A DNA stretch of 64,000 nt from Pteria penguin (GCA_035048485.1 CM068582.1:13682001-13746000), one strand, 5' to 3'; positions 44,501 through 53,915 are shown, counted from the first letter of the stretch. Program-made: numbers and translations. Notes: generated from the letters alone by a model not told the origin.

Positions 44501-46096
44501 ATCGTCTTTATGCTATTTTTAGTATTACAGTAGTACAAAACGTACGTAGGTAATAAGGCTCGATCTTTCCCCTTCTAATTTCCCACGAAATTCTGCAATT
44601 TCGATAACTCGAACCTACTGAAACTCAAAGTGATTTCGTAGGTCCCAAGCACTTCGAGTTATCGAAGTTCGACTGTATATACATGACTCCGAGTAGATCT
44701 TTAGTATCTCAATTCAACAGTATTAGAGGGAATAGTATCATAAAGGTCTTAATATCAGACAAAGGCATCAAATACTATTCAAATCACTTTTCAAACAAAA
44801 ACAGACCGTTGAAAAAAACTCATTTCTGGAGTCAAAACTGGCCACCAAGAAAGATGAATCATACTGAATGGACAGAAAATTCTATAAATGGTACTTTACC
44901 TTGCACTGGGTCAATCCTTCTAGATTAGATATTCTAGCAATCCTGCCTTGGTTTAGATCAATATCCTACCAATACAAATACTAACAATTATTTATCTTTA
45001 ATTCAGATCCTGAATTTTGCTATTGTTTTATTTTCATACATTTGTTTATTGTTTCGCATCAAGACAAATTTATTTCTCTTATGTAGCGATGACATCTACA
45101 GTTTCGAGATGTCCTTAGGTAACATGGTGAGTAATCTTGCCCTGTATACTATAGCACACTTTATAACCGTGTTTCATGATAACCTGAATGTCAAGTTAGG
45201 ACCGCACTCATCTGTACTTGAAATTAAAACCTACTGAACCTCAACCATGAGATAAGACTTACACAATTACTGTTTCATCTGACAGACAGAATAGCAACCA
45301 GCTGCTGATGGGAATCAAACCTTGGACACTTTGACCTTCCATCCACATCCACTTGGCATCAGACTTAGACTTTTCAGAGGTGAATAGTAATGTTTTATCA
45401 CACCAGGTTGATGAGGGTACCTTAAATTTTCTAACAACGTATCATGTGTATAATAAGCCAAAACTTCTTTAAATCAGGTACTGGTAACATAATCATAATG
45501 TCTTTTCTTTTCAGCTCCATGTGTTCTAAATTTAGCACCATAAACTTAAGTACAAAATGAAAAAGGAAGAAATTTGTGAAAGACTATTTAAGTAATAATT
45601 TAGCATGATCACTGAGTATTATGATTTGTACTCTTAATAGCTTAGTTCTATTATGGTCATGAATATGGCTCATCATTGAGAGGTCCTGGGTTCGATTCCT
45701 GGGCCACCGGTGTTCTGTCTTTCGGATAAGACAGTATAAACCAAGGTTCTGTGTCACAGTAGGCGTGGCACATAAAAGATCTCTCACTGCTTCGAGTGAG
45801 TCCGTTGCAAAGGTCTAAATTTGTATGAAATGCATCACGCAGATGCCGTCACCATATACGTGAAATATTCGTGGAATGACGTAAAATAATATTCAATCAA
45901 TCAACCCACTTTTCCTTTTTTTTTGTAAGATAAAACTGAAATCACAAGAATTTTACTAATACTAATAATAGACCTCAGCATCCTTGTCGACCACTACGAG
46001 ATCAACACCTTCTTCCTCTGGTGGATTATCTTCTTCTCTTTCATCACCGCTTGATAACACTGCCTGATTTATTTGTTCATTCTGCTCATCTGCCAT
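32341..46096 (-). CDS. PPP1R7: Protein phosphatase 1 regulatory subunit 7 (SDS22), complete, eight coding exons
   Basis: SDS22 is a leucine-rich-repeat protein that binds PP1 catalytic subunits in nucleus and cytoplasm and is needed for PP1 maturation and chromosome segregation. The frame joins 46096-45974, 44965-44900, 42626-42496, 41272-41110, 40490-40374, 37138-37034, 33354-33268 and 32532-32341, giving 327 residues. An acidic N terminus (1-41) is followed by about ten 22-residue SDS22-type repeats (for example KTLCLRQNLIKEIEG, LDLYDNQISTIENL, LELGANRIR) and an LRR cap ending YRRKVMLALPQLTQID. At a constant offset from the human protein, D110, F132, E154, Y176, E242, E262, W264 and Y289 occupy positions reported, as I recall, as PP1 contacts; two are conservative changes. 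The segment between NP and YRRK is six residues longer than in the human protein. Intron 3 must be GC-AG and intron 5's donor is tandemly amplified. Confidence 0.96.
33268..33354 (-). CDS. PPP1R7: PPP1R7 exon 7
   Basis: An 87-nt exon encoding VNLTTLELAANQISKIEN and VKHLEKLEEFW. Acceptor TTCCAG, donor TGG|GTATGT, phase 0. It carries E242, E262 and W264 of the PP1-binding surface. Confidence 0.94.
33485..33660 (+). repeat. SINE family A, full-length copy in PPP1R7 intron 6
   Basis: The head is GGCGTGGTGTAGTGGTTAAG with B box GGGTTCGATTCCC, followed by GAGGTTGGTAACCTCCTGC and a CAACCAACCAACC tail. It is antisense to PPP1R7. Confidence 0.88.
33971..36434. mobile_element. 2.46-kb TIR DNA transposon in PPP1R7 intron 6
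   Basis: The left terminus GGCCGTCCTTAAAAATATA then GATTTGCGGTAACGCGAC is mirrored at the right by the inverse of GGCCATCCTTAAAATTATTT then GATTTGCGGTAACGCGAC. TTG flanks both ends, suggesting a 3-bp target duplication. The element carries a decayed multi-exon gene on the minus strand. I cannot assign a superfamily, and no DDE core is recognisable. Confidence 0.75.
34574..36198 (-). pseudogene. Decayed three-exon gene inside the TIR element
   Basis: Exon 1 (36198 to about 35765) starts MAASMITLSVTVNLKGSKG and later, after a frame change near 35895, reads RNAFDVMMSQTTRQPP. Exon 2 (about 35398-35213) reads NRVLVAQNVRRTVECSECRK then RHIYTCGSVITPDG. Exon 3 (about 34807-34574) reads FVRLQLSCSTPIEMSYYS, DICCYCSSTDGVE, a TGA, then VLPMCRVCMDEGKTAICR. 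Splice sites GT-AG are visible (GTAATT, GTAATA; AACAG, TTGTAG). The CxxC pairs suggest zinc-binding modules. I remember similar CxxC/YTCG proteins in mollusc repeats but cannot name the family. Two frame changes and one stop make it non-functional as assembled, unless they are sequencing errors. Confidence 0.6.
37034..37138 (-). CDS. PPP1R7: PPP1R7 exon 6
   Basis: A 105-nt exon encoding SNRLTKLEGLEMLTNL, EELYCSHNGIQVIEGLG and TN. Acceptor TTTCAG, donor GTAAGT, phase 0 at both ends. Confidence 0.94.
37139..37996. other. PPP1R7 intron 5, 3' part
   Basis: AT-rich intronic sequence. A 77-codon plus-strand frame (37282-37515) and a 72-codon minus-strand frame (37665-37883) show no recognisable motif or splice context. 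Confidence 0.4.
37997..39652 (+). mobile_element. Dispersed element ending in a CTCACCTGAG hairpin
   Basis: It starts AAGAGGCCCAAGTGGGCC then CGCTCACCTGAG, and ends with a perfect 14-bp hairpin (AGCTCACCTGAGCC, TTT, inverse arm at 39630-39643) followed by poly-A. A hairpin abutting CTAA recalls Helitron 3' ends, but the start does not fit cleanly. Internal ~190-bp segments at 38651-38850 and 39148-39340 are direct copies (GGAAGTCTTAAAAA, CCAAAAATTGAGATA). No transposase is visible. Confidence 0.6.
39653..40373. repeat. 34-bp minisatellite built from PPP1R7 exon 5 end plus splice donor
   Basis: On the plus strand the unit is TGAATACTGAGGCATTGGAG followed by GTTGGTCACCTACC. On the coding strand each unit is the last ~26 nt of exon 5 plus GTAAGTG-like donor bases. 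Twenty-one copies (periods 33 or 34) precede the true exon end at 40374. The junction still reads CAG|GT in nine copies besides the real one, TAG|GT in one, and mostly CAAGT in the rest. Confidence 0.95.
40374..40490 (-). CDS. PPP1R7: PPP1R7 exon 5
   Basis: A 117-nt exon encoding KIENISTLTKVTHLYVGKN, then KIDKLQGLSTLTNL and KCLSIQ. Acceptor TTTCCAG, donor CAG|GTAAGT. Its 3' end and donor are the source of the 34-bp tandem array that follows in the intron. The frame could run on through the array for about 12 codons (VSDQPQMPQYSGR) before a stop. Confidence 0.94.
41110..41272 (-). CDS. PPP1R7: PPP1R7 exon 4
   Basis: Encodes SLDLSWNRIKKIEGLQ, AMTGLKKLFLIHNKIS and KMENLDHLVELEMLELGAN plus RIR, two and a half LRRs. 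Acceptor CATTGTAG, donor AGG|GTCAGT, ends in phase 0. It includes D110, F132 and E154. Confidence 0.94.
41855..42045 (-). repeat. SINE family B copy in PPP1R7 intron 3
   Basis: On the minus strand it has a head with B box GGGTTCGAGTCC, then a diverged CTTTCAGATGAAGCAATAT segment and a GATACCTCACTGCTTTGG core. It lies in the same orientation as the host gene. Confidence 0.72.
42496..42626 (-). CDS. PPP1R7: PPP1R7 exon 3 (GC donor)
   Basis: Encodes TLCLRQNLIKEIEGLST, then VTTLTELDLYDNQ, then ISTIENLDALVNL, and two bases of a Gln codon. The only donor that keeps the frame is ACA|GCAAGT at 42495, a GC-AG intron. The nearby GT (CAA|GTATTC) would shift the frame against exon 4. Confidence 0.93.
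42627..43760. other. PPP1R7 intron 2, 3' part
   Basis: AT-rich intronic sequence with a T-run near 43122-43135 and no recognisable insert or exon. Confidence 0.4.
43761..44675. mobile_element. 915-bp pogo/Tigger-type non-autonomous element
   Basis: The ends are CAGTCGAACTTTGATAACTC and the inverse of CAGTCGAACTTCGATAACTC, flanked by TA on both sides, as in the pogo branch of Tc1/mariner. Sub-terminal CTCGAAAAC is repeated many times. Two-thirds of the element is AT-rich filler with no transposase. It lies in PPP1R7 intron 2. Confidence 0.85.
44900..44965 (-). CDS. PPP1R7: PPP1R7 exon 2
   Basis: A 66-nt exon, 22 codons (DIDLNQGRIARISNLEGL then TQCK), which is exactly one LRR. Acceptor TTGGTAG, donor GTAAAG, phase 0 at both ends. 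Confidence 0.94.
45645..45903 (+). repeat. SINE family B copy in PPP1R7 intron 1
   Basis: It has B box GGGTTCGATTCCTGGG, CTGTCTTTCGGATAAGACAG, AAAAGATCTCTCACTGCTTC, GAGTCCGTTGCAAAGGTC and a CAATCAATCAA tail. It is antisense to the host gene. Confidence 0.85.
45974..46096 (-). CDS. PPP1R7: PPP1R7 exon 1 (start codon)
   Basis: Encodes MADEQNEQINQAVLSSGD then EREEDNPPEEEG and VDLVVVDKDAE, an acidic N terminus like other SDS22 proteins. It ends in phase 0 at GAG with a poor donor GTCTAT. A pyrimidine-rich stretch ending TGTTTAAG lies 15 nt upstream of the ATG and could be an acceptor from a 5' UTR exon further right. Confidence 0.9.
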
Positions 46097-47795
46097 AATT
46101 GTCGTTTGCTTAAACAGATAAGAAGGGTATGATACACAAATTCAAAAATCTATATACTAGATTCTTCCACCATAGTTTGTTTTATGCAGCAAGTTTTTCC
46201 AGATAATAAAAAATCTGGGATATGAATGCTTTCCTATTTACTCTTCATCTATTTTAATTTACCAATCATGGTTTGGTATTTTCTGAACATAAAATAAATT
46301 AGTGAACAGGTCAATATGCCTGTGAGCATAATGTTACCATCAGGGCCAAAAGGTACTGAAAAACTTTTTAATTAATTGATGCCTTAATTTTCAAAGAGCA
46401 TACCATTAACCTTATCCTTAATGTTGTATACTACATGTAATTAGTTAATTTTACTGACAATATTATGAAAAAAAAATACATAAGGGATAAAGGGTTTCCA
46501 GTTAAAGCAAAAAATTGGTCTAGTGGTATCATATTGAATTTCTAATATGAAAGGTGTTTCAACTACTGTTTCAGATTTCAATAAGGTGAATTATCATTTA
46601 TTTTCTGTCTCTCCATCTGTTCTTCAGATCTGGCAGTATTACTTGAATCTTCTCATGAAAAGTGTAAGTGGTTTTAATATGCAACTGTGTCAAGAAGATA
46701 TATTAACTGTGGTTCCATGTCCCAATCTATGTTGCTACATAGAAATTCCTTACAGCTTCTGGCGAAAAAATATGAAGCCATGCATTATAAAGCTGGTGTC
46801 ACCCAAAACAATTTGAGTATATCACTCATAGACTTTGCTGGGGAAGAAATTTTTTGCAAGACATTCTGTCAGGTGAAGTCCATCATTTTTCACTAGACTG
46901 AACAGAAATTTATGAGACCAAAAAATTTTGACTGAATTTCCTATGTTTTTGATGAATAAAAATCTGGCCTGGCCTGGCTGGCCTGGCCCCCTTCCCACTA
47001 CCTTTTCGGCCAATCATAATTGTCTCATAGGTTGTTATCTAATTTACTAAAGTGTTTTCATCAAATTATTCTTAACATGCAATTGATTTGCAATCTCATA
47101 AGTTGTATTGCAGCAGTGTGTATAAATTTGTTCTTTTCTTTCTGAACATTAATACGACAAGTTATTTTCATCATGCAAAAATAAAAAGTGTTTGAGCTCT
47201 GGAAAACATTTACTCATGCAAACATAGGCCCAATTTCTGTTCCTCTTAGTACCTCTAAGTTGAAATAACAGGCCTTAAACACCGATTATCGATGTTTGGG
47301 AGGGAGAAATGAGTTTATCATTAACTGCCAGCATTGGTGTATTCTGAGGGGGATTGAAACCCCCTTTTGGTCGGAAATTTTACCAAAAAAAAAAAAAAGG
47401 TTATTTTTAGCCATTTTCAAGGCGGCAATACCCTCCCCCTTCCAGACGAAAAAGTGGAAAATCATAGTCATGGCAGGCTGCAACCGACCTTTCAAAAATT
47501 TCTAGATCCCCTTATGGTTAGTGTCTACCTCTATGCGATTCAAGCATGACTCCTTGTCACAAGAAGTGGCTTAAAACAGTGGTATTATATTGAAGATTTT
47601 GTTTTGAGCTTACAAATTTGGCTCCCTCACTTCTGAAGTGCTTCATATGGGCCTGAACATTTCCCCCTTTTATATTAACCTCCAAAAAGCTAGAGTTTGG
47701 TAAGAGTTCAGAGTTTAGTAGGACCGCTTACTAACATAGAATTTTGATTGTTTTACACTACAAAATTTTAATTAATGATTTTACGGTGAATCGAA
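46097..47795. other. Upstream flank of PPP1R7
   Basis: It may hold a 5' UTR intron of PPP1R7, as the TGTTTAAG just before the ATG looks like an acceptor. I see no CpG-rich promoter. Frames at 46547-46896 and 47286-47549 have no recognisable family; the latter cover a degenerate repeat with a poly-A run. Confidence 0.4.
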
Positions 47796-47798
47796 ACA

Positions 47799-48498
47799 CC
47801 GAAACGGCACCCTAAACACAGAAACGGCAGGGTAAACACCGAAACGGCACCAAAACGGCACTTAATATTGATCAAAGAAATAAAAGACAACTTTTTTATA
47901 ATAGATATATATATTATACATACGGTGACCAAGTTATATTATGATTTGATGCATATTGACATAGTTATTGCACTTTCTTTTCCATGCTGTTTCAGGTTGT
48001 GAAAATGGCTGTCTTCATGTCATGAAGAGGTTTATATAGCCAGTATATATTCATTATTCTTATCATCACAATTTGTAGCATTTATTTGGGTAGGACTAGA
48101 AAGTACAAAACTTTTTTGGGGGAAAATTAATGTTTTCCTTTGATTCAAGTTATAGTTAGGAAGACTGATGTATGCATCCTTACGGTAAATAGGCAGATGA
48201 CTGTGATCGAATGATACGAAACTAATTCTGATACAATGATAAATATGCCTGAATCCTGAACTTGCTGTAATCCAGAGTTGTTTGAATGACTTTAAGCAGT
48301 TTTTGTATATCAATCAGAGGAAATTCAGAATATCAAACTTTTTATTTCTAAGTCAAACTTTAAAAAAAATCAGAATTTCCGATGTTGTTTAGCCTATATA
48401 TTATGGAAATGGGCAAATTTGTCATTATAATGAGTATATAAGTGCCGTTTCGGTGCCGTTTCTGTGTTTACCCTGCCGTTTCTGTGTTTAGGTGCCGA
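47799..48498. mobile_element. 700-bp TIR element with iterated AAACGGCAC termini
   Basis: The left end (47799-47873) and the right end (48439-48498) are inverted copies about 60 bp long made of the alternating blocks GAAACGGCACC, TAAACACAGAAACGGCA and GGGTAAACACAGAAACGGC. The interior is AT-rich. A 93-codon minus-strand frame at 48032-48313 has no family I recognise. Confidence 0.75.
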
Positions 48499-49560
48499 CG
48501 GTCGTGTATATAGCCACTGCATAAAGAATTTCTATATACACGATGATCGTGCGAATAGCTAAAACCGCGGAAATATTCTATATACACAACAGTCTTGCGA
48601 ATAACAAAACTAGAGCAAATATTATTCACACATTAATACATTATGATAAAAAAATAACCATAATAAGTATATCATGAAGTTTCAAGTTGTTAATTTTAAG
48701 TCCTTGGTATGATAAGAGGGATTTATGGAAGACGACAACAAAGAAGAAAAAGTTGGTATTGTAAACGTCCGAGACTTACCGAAGCTCACAAAATTATATT
48801 TAGATTTACAAGGTGGAAAGAAGAAAAGAGAAACTTGAATGAGCTTGAAGAAAGACCATACCATCCGCGTGCAACTAGCCAATATTGTCTCTGTATACAC
48901 GACGATCGTGCAAATAGCCTACCAAAAAGTATACAGTCTATATACATCATATATGGTCTATACACACGACGATCATGCAAATAGCCTACCAAAAAGTATA
49001 CAGTCTATATACATTATATATGGGGGGGGGGGGGGGGGGGGGGTTAAAGGGGTTGGGCCCCCCCCCCCCCGGCATCCGAAAATTTTACCCCAAAAATGTA
49101 ATATTTGGGCATTTTTGGGGTTGGACACTTCTGTTTATTTCTTATCAATTCATAATTCAAATCAATATTTATATTTATTATACAATTTCTATGATTCAAT
49201 TTCATATCAAGAAATCAAATTACAAAAGTCGAGTTATACTCCAATGGGCTAGTAAACGACATAGCACTTTTCATTTCGTTGGTATCAAGAAGAATCCAAA
49301 AGATTTCTGCATGATGATAAGTGATTCCCCGTTTTTATGAAACAACTAAAACATGAATAAAATTAGGACAATAAAAACCAATCGTGTACATGTAAATATA
49401 TTTACGTAAAAGGCGCACGCCCATCGTGCATATAGACAAAAACATCCATCCAGGCTATTTACACCATCGTCATGTATATAGACTGTGATAGACTATATAC
49501 ACGACGGTCGTGTACATAGCCACTACCGGCTATGTACACGACCGTCGTGTATATAGCCAC
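48495..49560. repeat. Cluster of TATATACACGAC palindromes
   Basis: At least nine copies of a ~30-bp palindrome, best form GGCTATGTACACGAC-C-GTCGTGTATATAGCC, occur near 48495, 48531, 48577, 48888, 48956, 49416, 49453, 49491 and 49528. Copies at 48888 and 48956 sit in a ~69-bp direct repeat (CAAATAGCCTACC, AAAAAGTATACAGTC). A poly-G and a poly-C run at 49022-49070 and a ~0.3-kb spacer interrupt the cluster. Confidence 0.8.
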
Positions 49561-49575
49561 TGCCATATAGAATCA

Positions 49576-49652
49576 CCGGAATTACCGCTATTCACCGGAA
49601 TTACCGTATAAATGACTAGAATTACCATTTAATGGACCGGAATTACCGTTGT
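49576..49652. repeat. Short ACCGGAATTACCG tandem repeat
   Basis: Four diverged copies of ACCGGAATTACCG spaced 20-28 bp apart (CACCGGAATTACCG, CACCGGAATTACCG, GACTAGAATTACCA, GACCGGAATTACCG). It borders the palindrome cluster. Confidence 0.75.
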
Positions 49653-50486
49653 GTAAGTAGATAATAACCCAATATTACCCGTTGAATGTACTATGCATCT
49701 AATCTATGTACTGTACCGACAGTAACGGAATTCCAGACCTAAACGATTCGAAGATAAGGTCATAAGAAAGGAAAACCTTTGTTTCATATTACCTACGTAA
49801 GCTGATATGTAATTTGCATCTTATTGTGGACATTGTTTCATACATCATTCAATCACGATATTCGAAAATTTCTCTCATACCTTTTAATCCGAGGAAACTC
49901 TATCTAATTTGGCGTCAAACGCTAAAATATAATATGAATATCGAGTCCGATGAAAAATGTTTTTTTTTTTACGATACGCTTAAAAGAGACATACAAAACG
50001 CCAATACTTTTTGTCATTGTTGACCTTGACAATAAATGCCTCACATTCTGGAACATGTGTGACGCCTCCACAGTCTATCACATATCTGGCCAGAGACTTC
50101 TGGGACATGTTTCAATCTATTTTGGGAGTATTGGGTGAAGATTCTGGATAGCCTCCACGGGGCTTGCATTTAAATTGCGAAAAACATATTCTAGGCCTCT
50201 TTGGCGACACGTGGTTCCTCCCGCGGCACTTCAATATCTGAGTCCATAATATCGCTACAGGAACTGGGTCCTATAACCTAGTGTTCTAGATTTTTTTTTT
50301 CTCAAAAATCCACTTACGAACGGCTGAGCGACTAACTGAAATCCACTTACCCAAGGTAAAAATGTACTCACCCAAAGTAAACAGGCATATTCAACACTTA
50401 CATTGTGTAATTCGTTGAAAAGCATAAAATAAATAAATTTTGCGTAATAAAACGCACGTCATTGACTACAGAAGAGTACAGTGTAT
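49653..50486. other. No confident gene
   Basis: A minus-strand reading near 50260-50205 starts MDSDIEVPREEPRVAKEA and then stops. It has no recognised family and no clear donor. The plus-strand frame at 49814-50023 is AT-rich and unassigned. Confidence 0.35.
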
Positions 50487-50544
50487 CAGAGACATAGACT
50501 ACTTTCACTACTTTGAAAGTAGTCTTCACTGATGTATGTCTCTG
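50487..50544. repeat. CAGAGACATA hairpin, copy 2
   Basis: CAGAGACATA and GACTACTTTCA pair with TGAAAGTAGTC and TATGTCTCTG, with a ten-base bulge on the right arm. The termini are the same as in the palindromes at 29.17 and 57.44 kb. Confidence 0.75.
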
Positions 50545-50824
50545 GGTGTATAGATCTACATTTTGTAGGACTGAAACAACACACTCCCCTCACAATACAA
50601 TACTTATACTGATCGATATAGCAGTAGCGATACGATGATTTTTATAGGAAACAATATTTCTTAAAATTGTAGAAAAACTTGGTCAAAAACGCCTGATCCA
50701 ACTTTAACTACGCCTCAGTGTTACTTAGTTTCATGGAAATGTCATTAAGACAGGTACACTAAATTTTTCAAGTCAGTGTACATTAATTTTTTTTATAGGA
50801 TCAAGGTAAACATGCATATTTAAT

Positions 50825-51125
50825 CAATCTTATTGAAACGCGACTTGTACTTCGGTCCTCTACGCTACTCTCCATGTACAAGATCTTACAACTGCCGATT
50901 CGAGGTCATCTCAGGATGACCTTTCAGTACAGCCAGTTAGAATTTGAGTTAGAGATCTTTCGGTATTGTTTGTATGTAATATAACACAGAAAGATTTCTA
51001 ACTCCAATTCTGATTGGCTGTTCTGAACGGTCATCCTGAGATGACCTCGAATCGGCAGTTGTAAGATCTTGTACATGGAGAGTATCGTAGAGGAACGAAA
51101 TACAAGTCGCGTTTTAATAAGATTG
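50825..51125. mobile_element. 301-bp foldback element with 10-bp target duplication
   Basis: The termini CAATCTTATTGAAACGCGAC and the inverse of CAATCTTATTAAAACGCGAC begin arms of about 145 bp. Matching blocks include CCATGTACAAGATCTTACAA, CTGCCGATTCGAGGTCATCT and CAGGATGACC. CATATTTAAT lies directly on both sides (50815-50824 and 51126-51135). Long arms plus a 9-10-bp duplication fit a Mutator-like (MULE) foldback MITE. Confidence 0.88.
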
Positions 51126-51135
51126 CATATTTAAT

Positions 51136-52459
51136 GTCTTGTATTCTAAAATATAAACAGAAACTTTTAGACCACATTCCATGATTAGCACAATTACCAG
51201 TAAATCACTAATCTACCTGGTTGTTTACATACTTTAACGATAATTTATATGACATCATTTGGATTCATATAGAGAAAATTTATAATGATATGCTTTGAAT
51301 TGAAGTTGTATAGTTCCATTTGCATTTCTGAGAGATCGTTTTCTTTTTGTATTCAGAATTTCTTCTGATAAAATTAAAGTGTTTCAAATAATATAGATAT
51401 TCCATCAATAAAGAATTGTTAAAGAAAATAATTATAAAGACATAAAGCTTATTTTAAACTGTATTTAAAAGGGATAATTAAAATGACTAAACAGTAAAGA
51501 TTATAAAATTAAATTATTGTATTAAAGTTGATTTTGGTAGTCTCGGGCGTCGGGCTTGTGCGTTTTTGCGAATACTGGATCCCCCGCCGAGATTGAGATG
51601 AAAAACTTAAGATTAGCAAATACAATATCAAAACTTATATTTGTGAGCCATTTCGGTTCCGCTTTTTCCGGTTATGATTTTATCGTCTTTCCTTTAGCAA
51701 AGTATACCGGTAAAATTGATGTGATTGAGATTACTCAGAATTTACTTACCATCGGGTAAGATATTAACGGGTAAGGGGATTTCTAGAACACTGACTGTAA
51801 CCTCAAATCTCTCGGGGGTCTGCGATGCCTGGCGTTGTGAGTCCAAGTCCATCAGCTCAGTGTTACTGTTGGAGCATTAATTTTGTTCTTAATTTGATGT
51901 GTCTTTATGTAGATTGTGCTGTCTCGTATCGACATGACATAGGCAATAATTTTCTCAGGTTCCCGGCAAAATCTCTTTTGGAGGTGCAATTCGTTCCTGT
52001 CAAGTTTTGCCTGTCGGTACTTTCCTTTCAGGTGATGTCTATGTTAGCACGGCATCTTTGGATTTCTGCATGATAATAATTTTGAAGGTGAGAAAGACTT
52101 AACATCATCTTCTGGTCACCTTCAATCCTACACTAAATGGATGTAAATCATATTATATAAATTAATTTCAGTACAAGCAATTATTCGCATGAACTTCGGG
52201 ACATATATATTTTCAACAATCTGCACTTCAAATTGAAAGACTATTGTCCAACAAGTTAAGCCATTTATTTTAAAATAACATACAATACCACATAAAATGC
52301 ATTTTAAAACGTCAACACCCCTAAAACCTATTTTCATGTCATTCATATTTTTATATTTCCATATCATCATATCCTTCCGTGGAACATTCAAGATTTAAAA
52401 AAAAAGGGGGGGGGGGGACAGCTTGAAGTATGTATTATTCAAAATACTCGGCCATTTTG
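51136..52459. other. No recognisable gene
   Basis: AT-rich. Frames at 51556-51759, 51825-52073 and 52128-52391 have no supportable family. A poly-G run lies at 52407-52417. Confidence 0.4.
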
Positions 52460-52625
52460 AGGGACAGGCTTGGTATAGTGATTAAGCGCTCACCGACGAT
52501 CTGGGTTCGATTCCCAGGATGCGCCACTATGTTTCAGAGGTTGGTTACCTCCAGCTTCCATGTCGTGATATAACTGAAGAATTGTTGAAAGCGACGTAAA
52601 ACACCAATCAACCAACCAACCAACT
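52460..52625 (+). repeat. SINE family A, full-length copy
   Basis: The head is GGCTTGGTATAGTGATTAAG with a nine-base gap relative to other copies, B box GGGTTCGATTCCC, then GAGGTTGGTTACCTCCAGC and a CAACCAACCAAC tail. Confidence 0.85.
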
Positions 52626-52883
52626 CAGCTATTTTGGATGCCAAATCTTGAGTTTTACTCGTATTTTTTGAGTGTTTCAACATTAGCATCTATATATGCT
52701 TCCTAAATTTGTGGAAAAAGGGAGGGGGGGGGGAGGGTTCGCACCCATTTGGTCCCTCTAAATCTGCCACTGACTAGCCATCATTTTTATTTAAAGTACA
52801 CCCCATACGTTAAAGGACCAGCTCGAACTTAACAAAAAAACACTGTCTTTCAACCAATTTAACGACAGAACTAGAGAATAGTA

Positions 52884-52887
<4 letters not shown>

Positions 52888-52956
<69 letters not shown>

Positions 52957-52957
52957 T
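52888..52957. repeat. (GA)n microsatellite
   Basis: About 33 GA dinucleotides with one GATAGATA interruption. Confidence 0.97.
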
Positions 52958-53089
52958 GCGATTGAACTGGCCAAACTCTGTCAACAGTCTGCTTTGCTCG
53001 ATGCTCGAGCCTATCTACGTCTGTCTAGTGCCCTCACTGTATTTAGGGTAAAACAGGTAAATCTAAGGCACCTTGTCTCAGTATATGTA

Positions 53090-53150
53090 GGGGTAACGTG
53101 TAGCGACGACAGGGCTCGACCCAAGGGTCTGAAGCCAAGCGCACTTGACC
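53090..53150 (-). repeat. tRNA-headed SINE fragment
   Basis: On the minus strand TGCGCTTGGCTTCAGACC is followed by a B-box-like GGGTCGAGCCC and GTCGTCGCTACACGTTAC. The same segment recurs at 58996-59048 with few changes. Confidence 0.65.
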
Positions 53151-53339
53151 GTATTCCCGATAAAGCTAGCCTGTCGGGGAGGCATTTCAAGTGGCTTATA
53201 CAATTAAAGCACTAAGAGTACTGATGAAAGGTGAGTAATGAAGCACACTGTATAGTCAACAGTAGCAACGCCTAGAGTGGCATAATACGCCCGTCGCTTA
53301 GTTTGAAAAGATGAATTTGAAAGTATAGAAACATTCCGG

Positions 53340-53915
53340 CCCCCATTCCAACAGTTCTGTACAATATTATTCAAATCCGTGCAATGGATAAAAAGTTATG
53401 GACCAGACAAAAATTTACGTTTTATATGCAGTGTGACCTTGACATTGCAGATATAACTTTGGTTCAAAGTCAAGACACACCCTTGGGTCATGGGCAACAG
53501 TTATGTGAAAATTTACTCAAATCTATGCAAGGGATGAGAAGTTATTGCCCAGACTAAGATTTACATATCATATGCATTGTGACCTTGACCTTGCAGATAT
53601 AAACTTGGTTCAAGGTAAAAAAAAAATACACCCTTTGGTCTTAGGCAACAATTCTGTGAAATATTACCCAAATCTATGCAAGGGATAAAAAGTTATGGCA
53701 CAGGCAATGATTTACCCATGATATACATTGTGACCTTGACCTTGCAGATGCATGGATGACCATTGAGTCAAGATCATGACACACCCTTGGGTCCGTGGCA
53801 ACAATTCTGTGAAATAGTATTCAAATCTATGCATAGTGTATAAAGTTTTAGCCAGGACAACATAAACATTGTGACATTGACCTTGCTGATATGACCTTGA
53901 AAATCAATAAAGTAC
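53340..53915 (+). repeat. ~148-bp tandem repeat, four units
   Basis: Each unit contains CAAATCTATGCAAGGGATAA, AAAGTTATGG, then GTGACCTTGACCTTGCAGAT and CACACCCTTGGGTC. The GTGACCTTGACCTTG block recurs at about 53431, 53579, 53729 and 53871. No reading frame is kept. Confidence 0.88.

Noticed and set aside
50150..50270. Minus-strand start of a gene (MDSDIEVPREEPRV)
   Set aside because: It stops after 18 codons with no convincing donor and no known relative.
53010..53215. 73-codon plus-strand frame as a gene
   Set aside because: Half of it is a tRNA-headed SINE fragment shared with 59.0 kb.
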